Part shown: in pieces, positions 43,621 to 52,073 of the stretch
How the letters are laid out: each line of letters opens with the position of its first letter
Numbering within the stretch: position 1 is the stretch's first letter
Assembly (NCBI GenBank): GCA_023374025.1
Contig: SIJG01000165.1
Location: 124,001-188,000 of the forward strand
Length of the DNA stretch: 64,000 bases
Source: Heterodera schachtii
Lineage: Eukaryota; Nematoda; Chromadorea; Rhabditida; Heteroderidae
Direction: 5' to 3'
Notes under the pieces: generated by a model
Told to the model about the DNA's origin: nothing
Databases searched by the model: none
Seen by the model: the letters and a program-made list of their open reading frames with translations, nothing else
Made by a program: the position numbers and the translations under genes

Positions 43621-45993
43621 TTAGACCATCCCCCTTCCTCTCTGTGCAATTGTCCCCAATTGCAAATACGTTTCGCCTTGAATGTGTTGTTCCTTCTTTG
43701 CCGTTGGCTTCCAAATCCTTTTCCTTCGATCAAATTTTGGTTTTTCTTCCTCCATCTGTCGCTGCTTCTCTTGCTCTGCCGATTGGAAAACATTGCCTCC
43801 GCATTTCTGCTGCTTTGGCGCTTTCTTCCTTTTGTTCCCTTTCTTCGGTTCGTCTGCCTTTTCACGGTTCGGTGATTCGCATTCAAATTTGGTTCGAAAA
43901 ATGACGGTCTCGAAGTCTTTTCGTTCGGAGCTGGTCTTTTCAAACGGGACGATCACTTCATTCACTTCGTCGTAGAGTTTAAATCCCAAATCTCCTAGGG
44001 CATTTGTTCCCAAAAGCAAATCGAATCCGATCGGTGCCTCCGTGATGTTGAAAACACACATTTTTTGTTCAGCCAGGCCTTTACGGTGAATTGGGATCGA
44101 AACTGTGCCAAGGCATTCCAATGGGTTTCCGTTTACGTCCAAAATTTTTGGGTACGATTTGCAGAAGTTGGCTTGACGCAAATTTAAATTTTTCTCAGTG
44201 GCCAATTTATAAAGAAAATTTGCTCTGATCAGCGAAATTTGAGCGCCACCATCCATCATTGCCTTCGTCTCCAGTCCCAAAACATTGACTTTTGTGGCCA
44301 TTGTTTTACCAACCATGAATGCCATTCCTTCTTTTTTGCTGCAATTCGCTCCAAATTTCTTGAAAAATTCAGCAACTTGCGACTCGTGGCACTTTTCCCG
44401 GATGTAATTGTTTGAACGGTGCACTGCATTTCTTTGAAATGCAACACAATTTTGCCGAAAATTTCTCGGCTCGATTTGTCTTGTCTCTTCGTTTGTTGCC
44501 GGCAAATTCCGGTTTCCGCCTGGTCTAGGTTGTGAACAGTTGCGAGAAATGTGACCATATTCATCGCAATTGTAACATCTGATGCTGGAATATGGCTGCT
44601 GATAACTATTGGCTTGGCGTGACGAAAAATTTCCATTTTGGTGAAAAGATACGCCGCGGTTGTCAAAGCTGTTCACCCGATCAGCATTTCTCGAATTCGT
44701 GGCCGTAAAGCGTCTTGCGGCTTTTTGGGTGGACTCAGCTCGAGCTGCGAGTGAGACGAAATGGTCGAGGCTCATGCCTGGTGTGCGGGCAAGTTCTAAG
44801 TTTAATGCCAACTCAGGGTTGCCCATTGCGCGGATCAAAAATTTAATCGCGTACTCGTCACAGAGGTGTTGCGTCAGTCCTGCGTATGCTTTTCTTACGA
44901 GTCCAGAAATTCGGTTGGCCAACGAATCGGTCGTTTCGCTTTGGCCTCGTTTCACTCCGACCATCAATTCGTCGAATGCGCCGAGCTGTGATGCGTCCGT
45001 TTCCTGCAGTTGGTTCATCATGTCGCGGCGAATCAGCGCGTACTGAAATGGCTGCGTCGCTTTTGCGGCCTCAAATGCACGTTCTGCGCGGCCGTACACT
45101 TTGGTTTCCAGCGCAGTGATGCGCTTTTTGTCTGGCCACTCCGCTGTGTAAACATCAAATTTCTTGAAAAATCTTCTCACTTCGTCGGTGCCCTCAGAAC
45201 CATTCAAATCAGGTATTTTTTCCAAAACCAAATGAAATTCAAAGCTATGCAAAACATCGAAATTTTGGTCGGGGTCGGGTGCATTTTGTTGCGGCTGATA
45301 ACGCTGCTGCTCAAAATTTGGCTGTGGATAAGTCGAGGCATGTGCGATGCGTTCGTTCTCATACGGGAATGACGGTGGCAGCGGCACAACGTGTTGGAAG
45401 TATTGGCGATGAATGACGTTCGGTTTTGGCGAAAGCGGTGGACGGTTCAATAAAGGTCGCTGCTCTCCAAATTCGCGGTTATTTATAACCCGAATATTTG
45501 TTTGACCTCCTCTTCTATTCTCCAAATTTTCAAACATTTCGAAGTCCCGCAAACCTCCATGCATTTGTTGTCCAATTTCCAATTGTGCGTCGCCATGCCG
45601 TTCTTCGTTGTCATCGTTTTCCATCAGTCCACCTCTGTCCGATTGTCCGTCGTTCTGCGCATTTCCGTTCAACTGATTGTTGTTCCGGCGCCCAATGTCC
45701 ACATCCAACAAACGACGTCGCAGTTCGTCTTCGCTCAATTCGTGTTCTAAAACCAATCCATTGTCATTGGGATTTTGCGCGACCACAGAAGAGATCGAAA
45801 CATTTCGGTTGAATTGAAATAACGGCGGGTCGTTTCCGTAGACAGAAAGTTGGTTCAAATTCTGTGCGGTGAATGGTGGGTGCGCTCGAAGTGCGACGCC
45901 GTCGTTATTCAGCACAATCCCCGCGTTTGCTGCTTGTCGGCGGGTCAAATATGGACTTCGGTTTATCATTTTCAACTCAAAATTTAACTCCAA
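43621..45993 (-). CDS. gag: E3 Gag-protease polyprotein
   Basis: 790 residues, intact. An Asn/Gln/Arg-rich N-terminus (1-250) leads into a retrotransposon Gag domain (255-425) clearly homologous to E1 Gag (shared FFKKF, YGRAERAF/SGRAERAF, GAFDELM/AAFDELM, LAARAE). Next come a CCHC knuckle (C473, C476, H481, C486) and an aspartic-protease fold around MMDGGAQISLIRANF at 579-593, then a Lys-rich tail (700-770). The protease active site is D581-G-G instead of D-S/T-G (E1 has DSG), with ILLGTN-like LLLGTNALG at 659-667 kept. Gly in place of Ser/Thr should weaken the active site. The frame ends after the tail with no sign of pol, so the protein can form particles but not copy or insert its RNA. Confidence 0.93.
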   Translation of the reverse strand: MELNFELKMINRSPYLTRRQAANAGIVLNNDGVALRAHPPFTAQNLNQLSVYGNDPPLFQFNRNVSISSVVAQNPNDNGLVLEHELSEDELRRRLLDVDIGRRNNNQLNGNAQNDGQSDRGGLMENDDNEERHGDAQLEIGQQMHGGLRDFEMFENLENRRGGQTNIRVINNREFGEQRPLLNRPPLSPKPNVIHRQYFQHVVPLPPSFPYENERIAHASTYPQPNFEQQRYQPQQNAPDPDQNFDVLHSFEFHLVLEKIPDLNGSEGTDEVRRFFKKFDVYTAEWPDKKRITALETKVYGRAERAFEAAKATQPFQYALIRRDMMNQLQETDASQLGAFDELMVGVKRGQSETTDSLANRISGLVRKAYAGLTQHLCDEYAIKFLIRAMGNPELALNLELARTPGMSLDHFVSLAARAESTQKAARRFTATNSRNADRVNSFDNRGVSFHQNGNFSSRQANSYQQPYSSIRCYNCDEYGHISRNCSQPRPGGNRNLPATNEETRQIEPRNFRQNCVAFQRNAVHRSNNYIREKCHESQVAEFFKKFGANCSKKEGMAFMVGKTMATKVNVLGLETKAMMDGGAQISLIRANFLYKLATEKNLNLRQANFCKSYPKILDVNGNPLECLGTVSIPIHRKGLAEQKMCVFNITEAPIGFDLLLGTNALGDLGFKLYDEVNEVIVPFEKTSSERKDFETVIFRTKFECESPNREKADEPKKGNKRKKAPKQQKCGGNVFQSAEQEKQRQMEEEKPKFDRRKRIWKPTAKKEQHIQGETYLQLGTIAQRGRGMV

Positions 45994-46331
45994 TTTTGCT
46001 GTTTTTGTCGGTGAAGTTGGTGTCGATTCGGCGTGTGTAGAATAAGTTCAACCCGAATCTTTTCTTACACAAATCTTTTGAAAGTTCAACTGAATCTTTC
46101 TTAGGCAAAGTCCAATAGGATCTTTCCTTTTCCGACAATTTTTATGGAAAATTCAACCGAACTTTTCCAAATTCCGCTCGCTTTTAGTTAGTAGAGTTCA
46201 GTTCCGAATCTTTCCTCTAATTCCAGCAGATAAAATTGCTCTTTTATCGTTCAAACCGAATCGATAAAAATTTCTCCGCTTCCTTCACTTTCTTAAAATT
46301 GTGGTCGGGAACCGATGAGATTGTTGCTGCT
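45994..46331 (-). other. E3 5' leader with periodic motifs
   Basis: On the plus strand variants of GTTCAACCGAATCTTT recur at about 46045, 46084, 46110, 46151, 46196 and 46251 (spacings 26-55 bp, mostly near 40). The copies are imperfect, as expected of old repeats kept for a binding function. Role unknown; packaging or Gag binding is a guess. Confidence 0.55.
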
Positions 46332-46348
46332 CTGTTCCAGGAGCGCCA
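46332..46348 (-). other. E3 primer-binding site
   Basis: Minus strand TGGCGCTCCTGGAACAG, directly after the 5' LTR. The first 12 bases are the same as in E1, so both probably use the same tRNA class. Confidence 0.75.
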
Positions 46349-46601
46349 TGTTGGAAATTAAATGGGACTTTGGGGCAGGGCTGGGACTGTTGGACCACAC
46401 TAACTAAGATCAAACTCAAACACAATTCGAAGACCACACAAATAGTCGGAGGAGAAAGGACACAAATATTTATTAACAGAATAAAATTAACCACAATAAC
46501 TACGAACTGCGGGGAGGGAAATTACAAAACAAATAAAGAAAAGGACGCCAACAGAACGCCAATTATAATTTAAATAATGAAAAGGTCACAAATATCCAAC
46601 A
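46349..46601 (-). repeat. E3 5' LTR
   Basis: 253 bp; partner of 42952-43204. Confidence 0.93.
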
Positions 46602-46605
46602 CATC
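46602..46605. repeat. E3 target-site duplication (CATC), right
   Basis: Partner of 42948-42951. Confidence 0.9.
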
Positions 46606-49480
46606 CGTTCTCAAATGACAGCGCTTCTCGCCTTCGATGGAATTGAATGATGTCCTCTGACATATCCGCTTTGTTTGGCCATTGGTTCAGGATGAATCCC
46701 TTCACTTCCTGAAGCAAATTATCAGATTTTGTGGCATTGACAATGTCCTCGTGGACAATTGGAAATTGTGCCGTAAAGGCATTCACAGTTGCCAAATTAG
46801 GGCTTTCCGTTATTGTTGCCACAATAAATTCATCTTCTGGCACTGGCGCTTTTGCAATTAAGCGCGAAAGAGCATCGGCTTGTCCAAAATCTGCAGTGTT
46901 TTGGTACTCGATCTCAAAGTCATATGCCAATAATATGAGTGACCAGCGCTGTAAGCGATTTGCTGTACACGCTTTGATGCCCTTTTTGTTACCAAAAATG
47001 GTCAACAATGGCTTGTGGTCGGTTTGCAGTACGAAATGTCTTCCGAAAAGATATTTGTGGTACTTCTGAACTGCAAAGACAAGAGCTAGTCCCTCTTTTT
47101 CGATTTGAGAGTAGTTCATTTCGGCAGGCGACAAAGAACACGATGCATGGGCAATAGCTTTTAAGCTGCCATCCGGAAAACGATGGGAAATCACTGCTCC
47201 GATTCCGTAATCAGAGGCATCGGCAGAAACAATGATGTCCTTTTCCGGGTCATAATGGGTCAAGAGTTGGTCGGACTTCAGCACTTCAATCACTTTGTCG
47301 AAGGCATTTTGACAGTCCGTTGACCAGACCCATGCCACGTCCTGTTTCAACAGCTCGTCCAATGGTTGTCGAAGAAATCGCATATTCTTCACAAACTGCT
47401 GGTAATGATTGATCATTCCCAAAAGTGATCGAAGCTCCGAAACATTTGTCGGGACGGGCATTTCAGAAATTGCCTTAATCTTCGATGGATCCGGTCGTCT
47501 TCCGTTTTTGTCGATGACGAACCCGAGGTATTTGATCTGCTTCTGATTGAACGAGCACTTGTCGGGTTTGATCCGGAATCCAAAATTTTCGATTCGTTTG
47601 AAAACTTCATTCAAATGTTTTCGATGCTCCTCATGTGAACGACTGACCACGATCATGTCGTCAAGGTAAGCAAAAGCGAATGGACAATCGGCCAAAATCG
47701 AATCCATGATCGATTGGAAAATTCCTGGCGCTGATTTCACCCCAAATGGTAAGCGCAAAAATTGGAAATTTCCTCGGTGCGTGGCGATTGTGCACAATTC
47801 TTTGGACTTTTCGTCCAATTCAACCTGTAGATATGCATCTTTAAGGTCGATTTGAGAAAAAATTCGTCCTCCGTTCAATTTGGAGAAAATGTCTTCGGGC
47901 AACGGCAATGGATGCTGATTCAACAGCAATGCGTTGTTCAAGCCCGTCGAAAAATCTGCACAAACACGTGCTGCGCCGTTGGCCTTCTTAACAACCACAA
48001 TAGGTGCGGCCCAACGGGTGTGATCGATCGGTCTGATCACTTTCTGTGCCAACAATCGATCCAATTCGGCCTCAACAATCAGACGTGTGTTGAATGGCAC
48101 GGGACGTGGCCTGCAGTACACTGGAACGGCATCTGCCTTCAGTTCCAAATGGGCTTTGGCTTTCGTGCAGTGGCCCAGGCCTTCTGCAAAGACGTGCGGA
48201 AAATTTGACTGAAGGTCGAGCAAAGTCGTGTCCTTCTTCATTGGGATTTGACTCTTCATTCGGTCCTTCCCTTCCGCTTGGACCACATTCACCTTCATTG
48301 CCATCTTAACTTTGGCTCTGAATGGGTCCAATAAGCCAAAAGCGTCCAAAATGTCGATTCCCAATAAATTGAGTGAACCCATTTTGGTCACATAAAATTG
48401 TCCTTGGTGTGTGCGTCCTCCGAACGTGAAAGTTGCGAAACCCTTCCCCAGCAGCGTACACTCAGTCCCATCATGGTATTTGGCACTTTCGCTGCATTGA
48501 ATCAGTTGGGGACGTCCAATTTGATGATGTGCTTCTTCGTCAATCACGGTAATTTCGGCTCCCGGATCAAACACAAAATCAATGGGTTTGCCATTCACGT
48601 CAACTGGTGCCTCCACAAGACGGCTCGGTTGATTCAGTGCATTCACTGAAATTCCTCCCAGTTGTAAAGCGTTCATTTGCTTTCCTTGCGTCGGCTTTCT
48701 CGAATGCTTTGAAAGCCATTCTCGATGACGCGCACACATATTTTGCAAATGTCCAACTTTTGAACATTTTCGGCACGTTGCCTTTGAATGGGGACAACTT
48801 CGCGGTTCATGTCCATTGCCACAACGCCAACAAGTGGGCTGAGTTGGGCTTTTGTTTGGTTCCCTCTTCTGAAATTGTTTTCGATTGACCGCCAAAACAT
48901 TCGAATGGGATGGGCGCTCAATGGCCTTAGCCTCAGCAATTGTTGACAGGAACATCTGCAAATCGCTGACGACATTGTCGTACTTTGCTTTGTTGCCGTC
49001 TGTTGTCAACTTTCCCAAAATTCGTTTCCTCAATTCGGCGTCTCTCGGCGATTTCAGAGCGATCAGAAGCATAAGGCAGTTGAACTGCTCTTCGTTCAGC
49101 TTCTTAAATTCGAAATCGCGAAGCAGCCGCTTGTGGCGGTTGACGAAAGAACGAAAATCTTCATCATCCTGCTTCGATGCCCTCAAACATTCGTATCGGT
49201 CGATCCAAACCGATTGGGGCTTGGCAAACAAACATTTAAGTTGTGCCGATGTCTCCGAAAAGTCGAAATCGGTCGGCTTCTTCGGCAGACAGTATTTGCT
49301 GTATTCGTTGTAGGCTCCCTCGCCCAATTTTGTTAGCACCAGCTTAACTTTCAGCGCAGGAAGCTGAGCTGTTTGAGTTGGCGCGACATTCGTCTGTTGA
49401 GCGTTCAACAATTGTTCGACGAGCTTCTGTTGTTTGGACAGCAATTTCGTCAATTCATCAATTGTCGGATTTGCTGCCAT
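46602..49480 (-). CDS. gag-pol: E2 Gag-protease-RT-RNase H (5' part of split Gag-Pol)
   Basis: The open frame has 964 codons and runs 15 bases into the E3 LTR (stop at 46586). Residue 960 spans the junction and the last four codons are E3 sequence. Gag covers 1-200; two zinc knuckles follow: C217-C220-H224-C229 (only three residues before His) and C236-C239-H244-C249. The protease has D305-P-G, with Pro where Ser or Thr is usual, and LLGIDIL at 372-378. RT spans about 455-655 with Asp545, LPFG 577-580 and YLDD 605-608. RNase H has Asp754, Glu794/796, Asp821 and Asp869. Start ATG at 49480 has a good context (AAATGG). All RT and RNase H residues are intact, so E2 was functional until E3 entered, unless the DPG change harms the protease. 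Confidence 0.93.
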
Positions 49481-49760
49481 TTGTCGTTCACCACTCTTTT
49501 ATTTGCAGCGCCTAGATACAAATTGAGTGGGTGCGCGTGGATGAGCTAATAAATGTCGCCTAGACAAATTACTAGCAGCGCTGATACCTCTACTGAAAGC
49601 TAAAAGCTAATCAGTAGGGATGAGAAACAATTGGTTGAGTTAAAAGCCGACTGGCTGAAGTCTCGCTCTGATGAAGTTTGGCAAAAATTTGTTGATGCTA
49701 AAAGCAATCCAACAAAGCCAAAACAGACGAATTTCTTTTGCAGAAATTAAATGTCGAAAT
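49481..49760 (-). other. E2 5' leader with repeated TAAAAGC
   Basis: Plus-strand TAAAAGC at 49601, 49641 and 49699 (spacings 40 and 58 bp), each within a longer similar context (AGCTAAAAGC, AGTTAAAAGC, TGCTAAAAGC). Confidence 0.45.
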
Positions 49761-49778
49761 CTGCCACAGGCGTCGCCA
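49761..49778 (-). other. E2 primer-binding site
   Basis: Minus strand TGGCGACGCCTGTGGCAG, starting three bases after the 5' LTR; different from that of E1/E3 after the sixth base. Confidence 0.7.
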
Positions 49779-49781
49779 ATT

Positions 49782-50039
49782 TGTTGTGCCTTTGCACTTG
49801 TCCAATGAATAAATATTTATTTATTCCAAATTGGTGAAGACACAATAAAATAAAAGAAGAGAAATGGGGGCAAATATCGATTGAGGGAGAAAGGAATACA
49901 AGCAACAAATAAATGAGGGAATGAACGGATGGTCAAAGGGACGGGGGTATTTATGGACGAGGCAACAGAGAGAGAGTGTGGGAGGGAGAGATAGAAAGGA
50001 AATAATAATAAGCGGGACAATTGGGTACCGTTCCCAACA
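49782..50039 (-). repeat. E2 5' LTR
   Basis: 258 bp; partner of 41466-41723. Confidence 0.93.
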
Positions 50040-50044
50040 AAAAT
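50040..50044. repeat. E2 target-site duplication (AAAAT), right
   Basis: Partner of 41461-41465. Confidence 0.65.
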
Positions 50045-50878
50045 TTTGAATTTAATACCGGATATTCCAATGTAATTTAAACATAATTCAATTAATAAAA
50101 AATAAAAGTTACTTTTTTGCTAAAACATTAATAATTAAAAATTCTAAATTTTATCCTTATTTTGGTTTTAGTAGGAGAACCCTTTCTATATTAAATATTG
50201 TGAAACTTAATTTAAAAATAATATATGATAAACTCATACGAATAAAAACAAAATAATAAAACGGCTACTGTGCATATTGCCACAACGAATCGAACTGTCC
50301 GATGTGTCATGGTTGTCAGAGTTCAAAAAGAAAAATACAAAATTATATAACAATTCTAAAATTAGCATATTATATTTATCTTGAAGTTTAAATTTACTTT
50401 CATACGACAACTCAAAAGAGTTTTTCTTTTAAAATCTAATTGGTGCCCAAAACTGAAAATGTGTGAAATAATTTTTGCTGAAAATAGCCAATGTTTTTAA
50501 ACAGGCAAATAAACGCCGAATAAAATCGTTTCGCTTTAACCCTACTTGCATTTACTCGACTTTTAGGCATTACATATATGCAAAAAATATTTTTGTAACT
50601 AGCAAAATCTTAATCATAGTCACTGTAATAAAAAAGAAAAAAATTTAAATTTTCCATAAGAATAAAATAACTATATAAAACAAAAATAAAGCAACATTTA
50701 TTTAAATTTCGCTTCGGTTTTTTTTTGTAAAAAAAATATTTTAATAAATTTAAATTTTATATACAAACAATTATATTATTCAATATTTCCATTTTAAATT
50801 TTGACATTCTTCATAAATTTTTAATTCACTATTAAATTAAATTTTTTTAAATTTTAATATCATGCCGAAATTATATTT
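50045..50878. other. AT-rich stretch
   Basis: A GC-richer patch at 50268-50335 is open on both strands (for example plus TTNRTVRCVMVVRVQKEK) but unassigned. Nothing else recognised. Confidence 0.4.
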
Positions 50879-51064
50879 TTGTACGAAAAAAATGTTTACG
50901 CTTGCACCATTCGCCAAGATCGTCGTTCTAACTGCATTTTAATATATATTATTTATAATAAGATATATATTAAAAAAGACAGCAAAATTAATTATTTTGT
51001 TGAAAATAAATATCTTTTATTAAATAAATATTCAGATAAATTAATAAAAAATAAAGCTGTTTAA
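50879..51064 (+). pseudogene. Possible piggyBac-like transposase scrap
   Basis: The frame begins LYEKNVYACTIRQDRRSNC, which resembles the conserved piggyBac block with a Cys, (G)T-x-R, x-x-R-R/K pattern, though a Gly is missing between Cys and Thr. The rest of the 61 codons is AT-rich and matches nothing. There is no ATG at the start of the similar part. The call rests on about 15 residues and could be wrong. Confidence 0.3.
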
Positions 51065-51911
51065 AATTCTTTAAAAAAATGTTAGTTTAACATTTAATGA
51101 TAAAAATTATATAAATGAATCATATTATTTGAATTTTACCAAAGTAAATTTATTATGCTATATAACTTAATAGCAATCTTATTATTAAATAATATTGCAA
51201 AATTAATTACCATCTTTTCAATAATGAGTTTGAAGAGTAATTAAGCAACAAAGCAAAATTATACAATAATTAGCTAATATAATCAAATTTTTAATTCAAT
51301 TTGCTGATGAACTATTTTATTGTAAAAAATGAATGAATATTAAAAAATTCTAAAAACCCAAAAATACAAAAATTAAAAAACTGAATCAATATAATATTTT
51401 AGCACTTATTTCATCAAATAAATTTCTTGTTAATAGATTAATGCATTTTGAATAATGGATATTGTCAAATGTTTTATAAATATATAGATGGTAATTCAGA
51501 AGAAGATATAATTATGGTAAATTTTCGTTATATGTAAAATGTGAAGTGATTTTACCGTTTGGGTTTGATCATACAATACAGAAAACGCAACATGTCAAGA
51601 AAATTTTTAAATTAATTTAGAAAAAGAACATTTAAAATAATAAATAGAATTAATAAAAATTATAACCATTATTTTTGTGATCTCGGATTGGTTAAACACG
51701 CCATTTAATAAGACAAGTGCAATCAATAAATAAAATTTAAAATCATTCATTCTTAAATAATAATAAAAAATAAATTTATCAAAAAAATTTTTGGTATAGA
51801 TAAAGAAAAAATTTAATTAATTATTTTTATTTTTATCCATAAATGAGAAAAAACAAATGAAAAACAGTTTACATTAAAGAGAAAAATAAGAAAAACATAA
51901 ATTAAAATAAA
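51065..51911. other. AT-rich stretch, nothing assigned
   Basis: No feature recognised. Confidence 0.5.
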
Positions 51912-52073
51912 TTTTATCGTAGAATTAGAAGAGTTATGCCTGAAGGAAGAAAACAATGCACATCTTCTCGAGAGCTCATGACATATTGAGAATTAATGAA
52001 AGCAAATTGTTGTGAAGAAAATAAGAGTATGTGTACAAAAGAATGTGGGAGTAACACAAATTTATTAATATAA
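51912..52073 (+). pseudogene. Cysteine-rich coding-like island
   Basis: A plus frame reads MPEGRKQCTSSRELMTY, a TGA (51987), then ELMKANCCEENKSMCTKECG and on to a TAA. The CC-x6-C-x3-C pattern resembles part of small nematode cysteine-rich modules, such as the DB module, but the match is weak and the stop interrupts it. It could be two exons, a relic or chance. The overlapping 60-codon minus frame is not supported. Confidence 0.2.

Larger units (their letters stand above)
42952..46601 (-). mobile_element. E3: Gag-protease-only LTR retrotransposon nested in E2
   Basis: 3650 bp between perfect CATC duplications, in the same orientation as E2. It has two 253-bp LTRs (TGTTGG...CCAACA) that look identical, a primer site, a ~340-bp leader, one intact 790-codon Gag-protease frame, ~415 bp of 3' non-coding sequence and a polypurine tract. 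There is no reverse transcriptase, RNase H or integrase, yet the insertion is recent. Gag, the first 12 bases of the primer site, the polypurine tract, a 3' hairpin and one LTR edge resemble E1, so an E1-like element is the likely source of enzymes. Comparable gag-only LTR elements are known from plants. Confidence 0.92.
41466..50039 (-). mobile_element. E2: outer Gypsy-class element split by E3
   Basis: 8574 bp including the insert; about 4920 bp without E3 and its duplicated 4 bp. Element orientation is minus: 5' LTR 50039-49782, primer site, leader, Gag-protease-RT-RNase H frame from 49480, E3 insertion at 42952-46601, integrase frame to 41786, polypurine tract, 3' LTR. RNase H features such as EKEGLALVFAVQKYHKYLFG and the short Gag with two zinc knuckles match the K02A2.6-like group of Metaviridae common in nematodes. 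The two LTRs look identical. E1 and E2 are distinct families: Gag, knuckles, primer site and LTRs differ. Confidence 0.93.

Noticed and set aside
43277..43714. 145-codon minus frame at the 3' end of E3 as an extra gene
   Set aside because: Overlaps the end of the Gag-protease frame, has no motif and no counterpart in E1.
43644..43904. Cys/Phe/Ser-rich plus frames that look like secreted proteins
   Set aside because: They are antisense to the Lys/Glu-rich tail of E3 Gag-protease, which explains the composition.
48885..49313. 142-codon plus frame
   Set aside because: Antisense shadow of E2 Gag.
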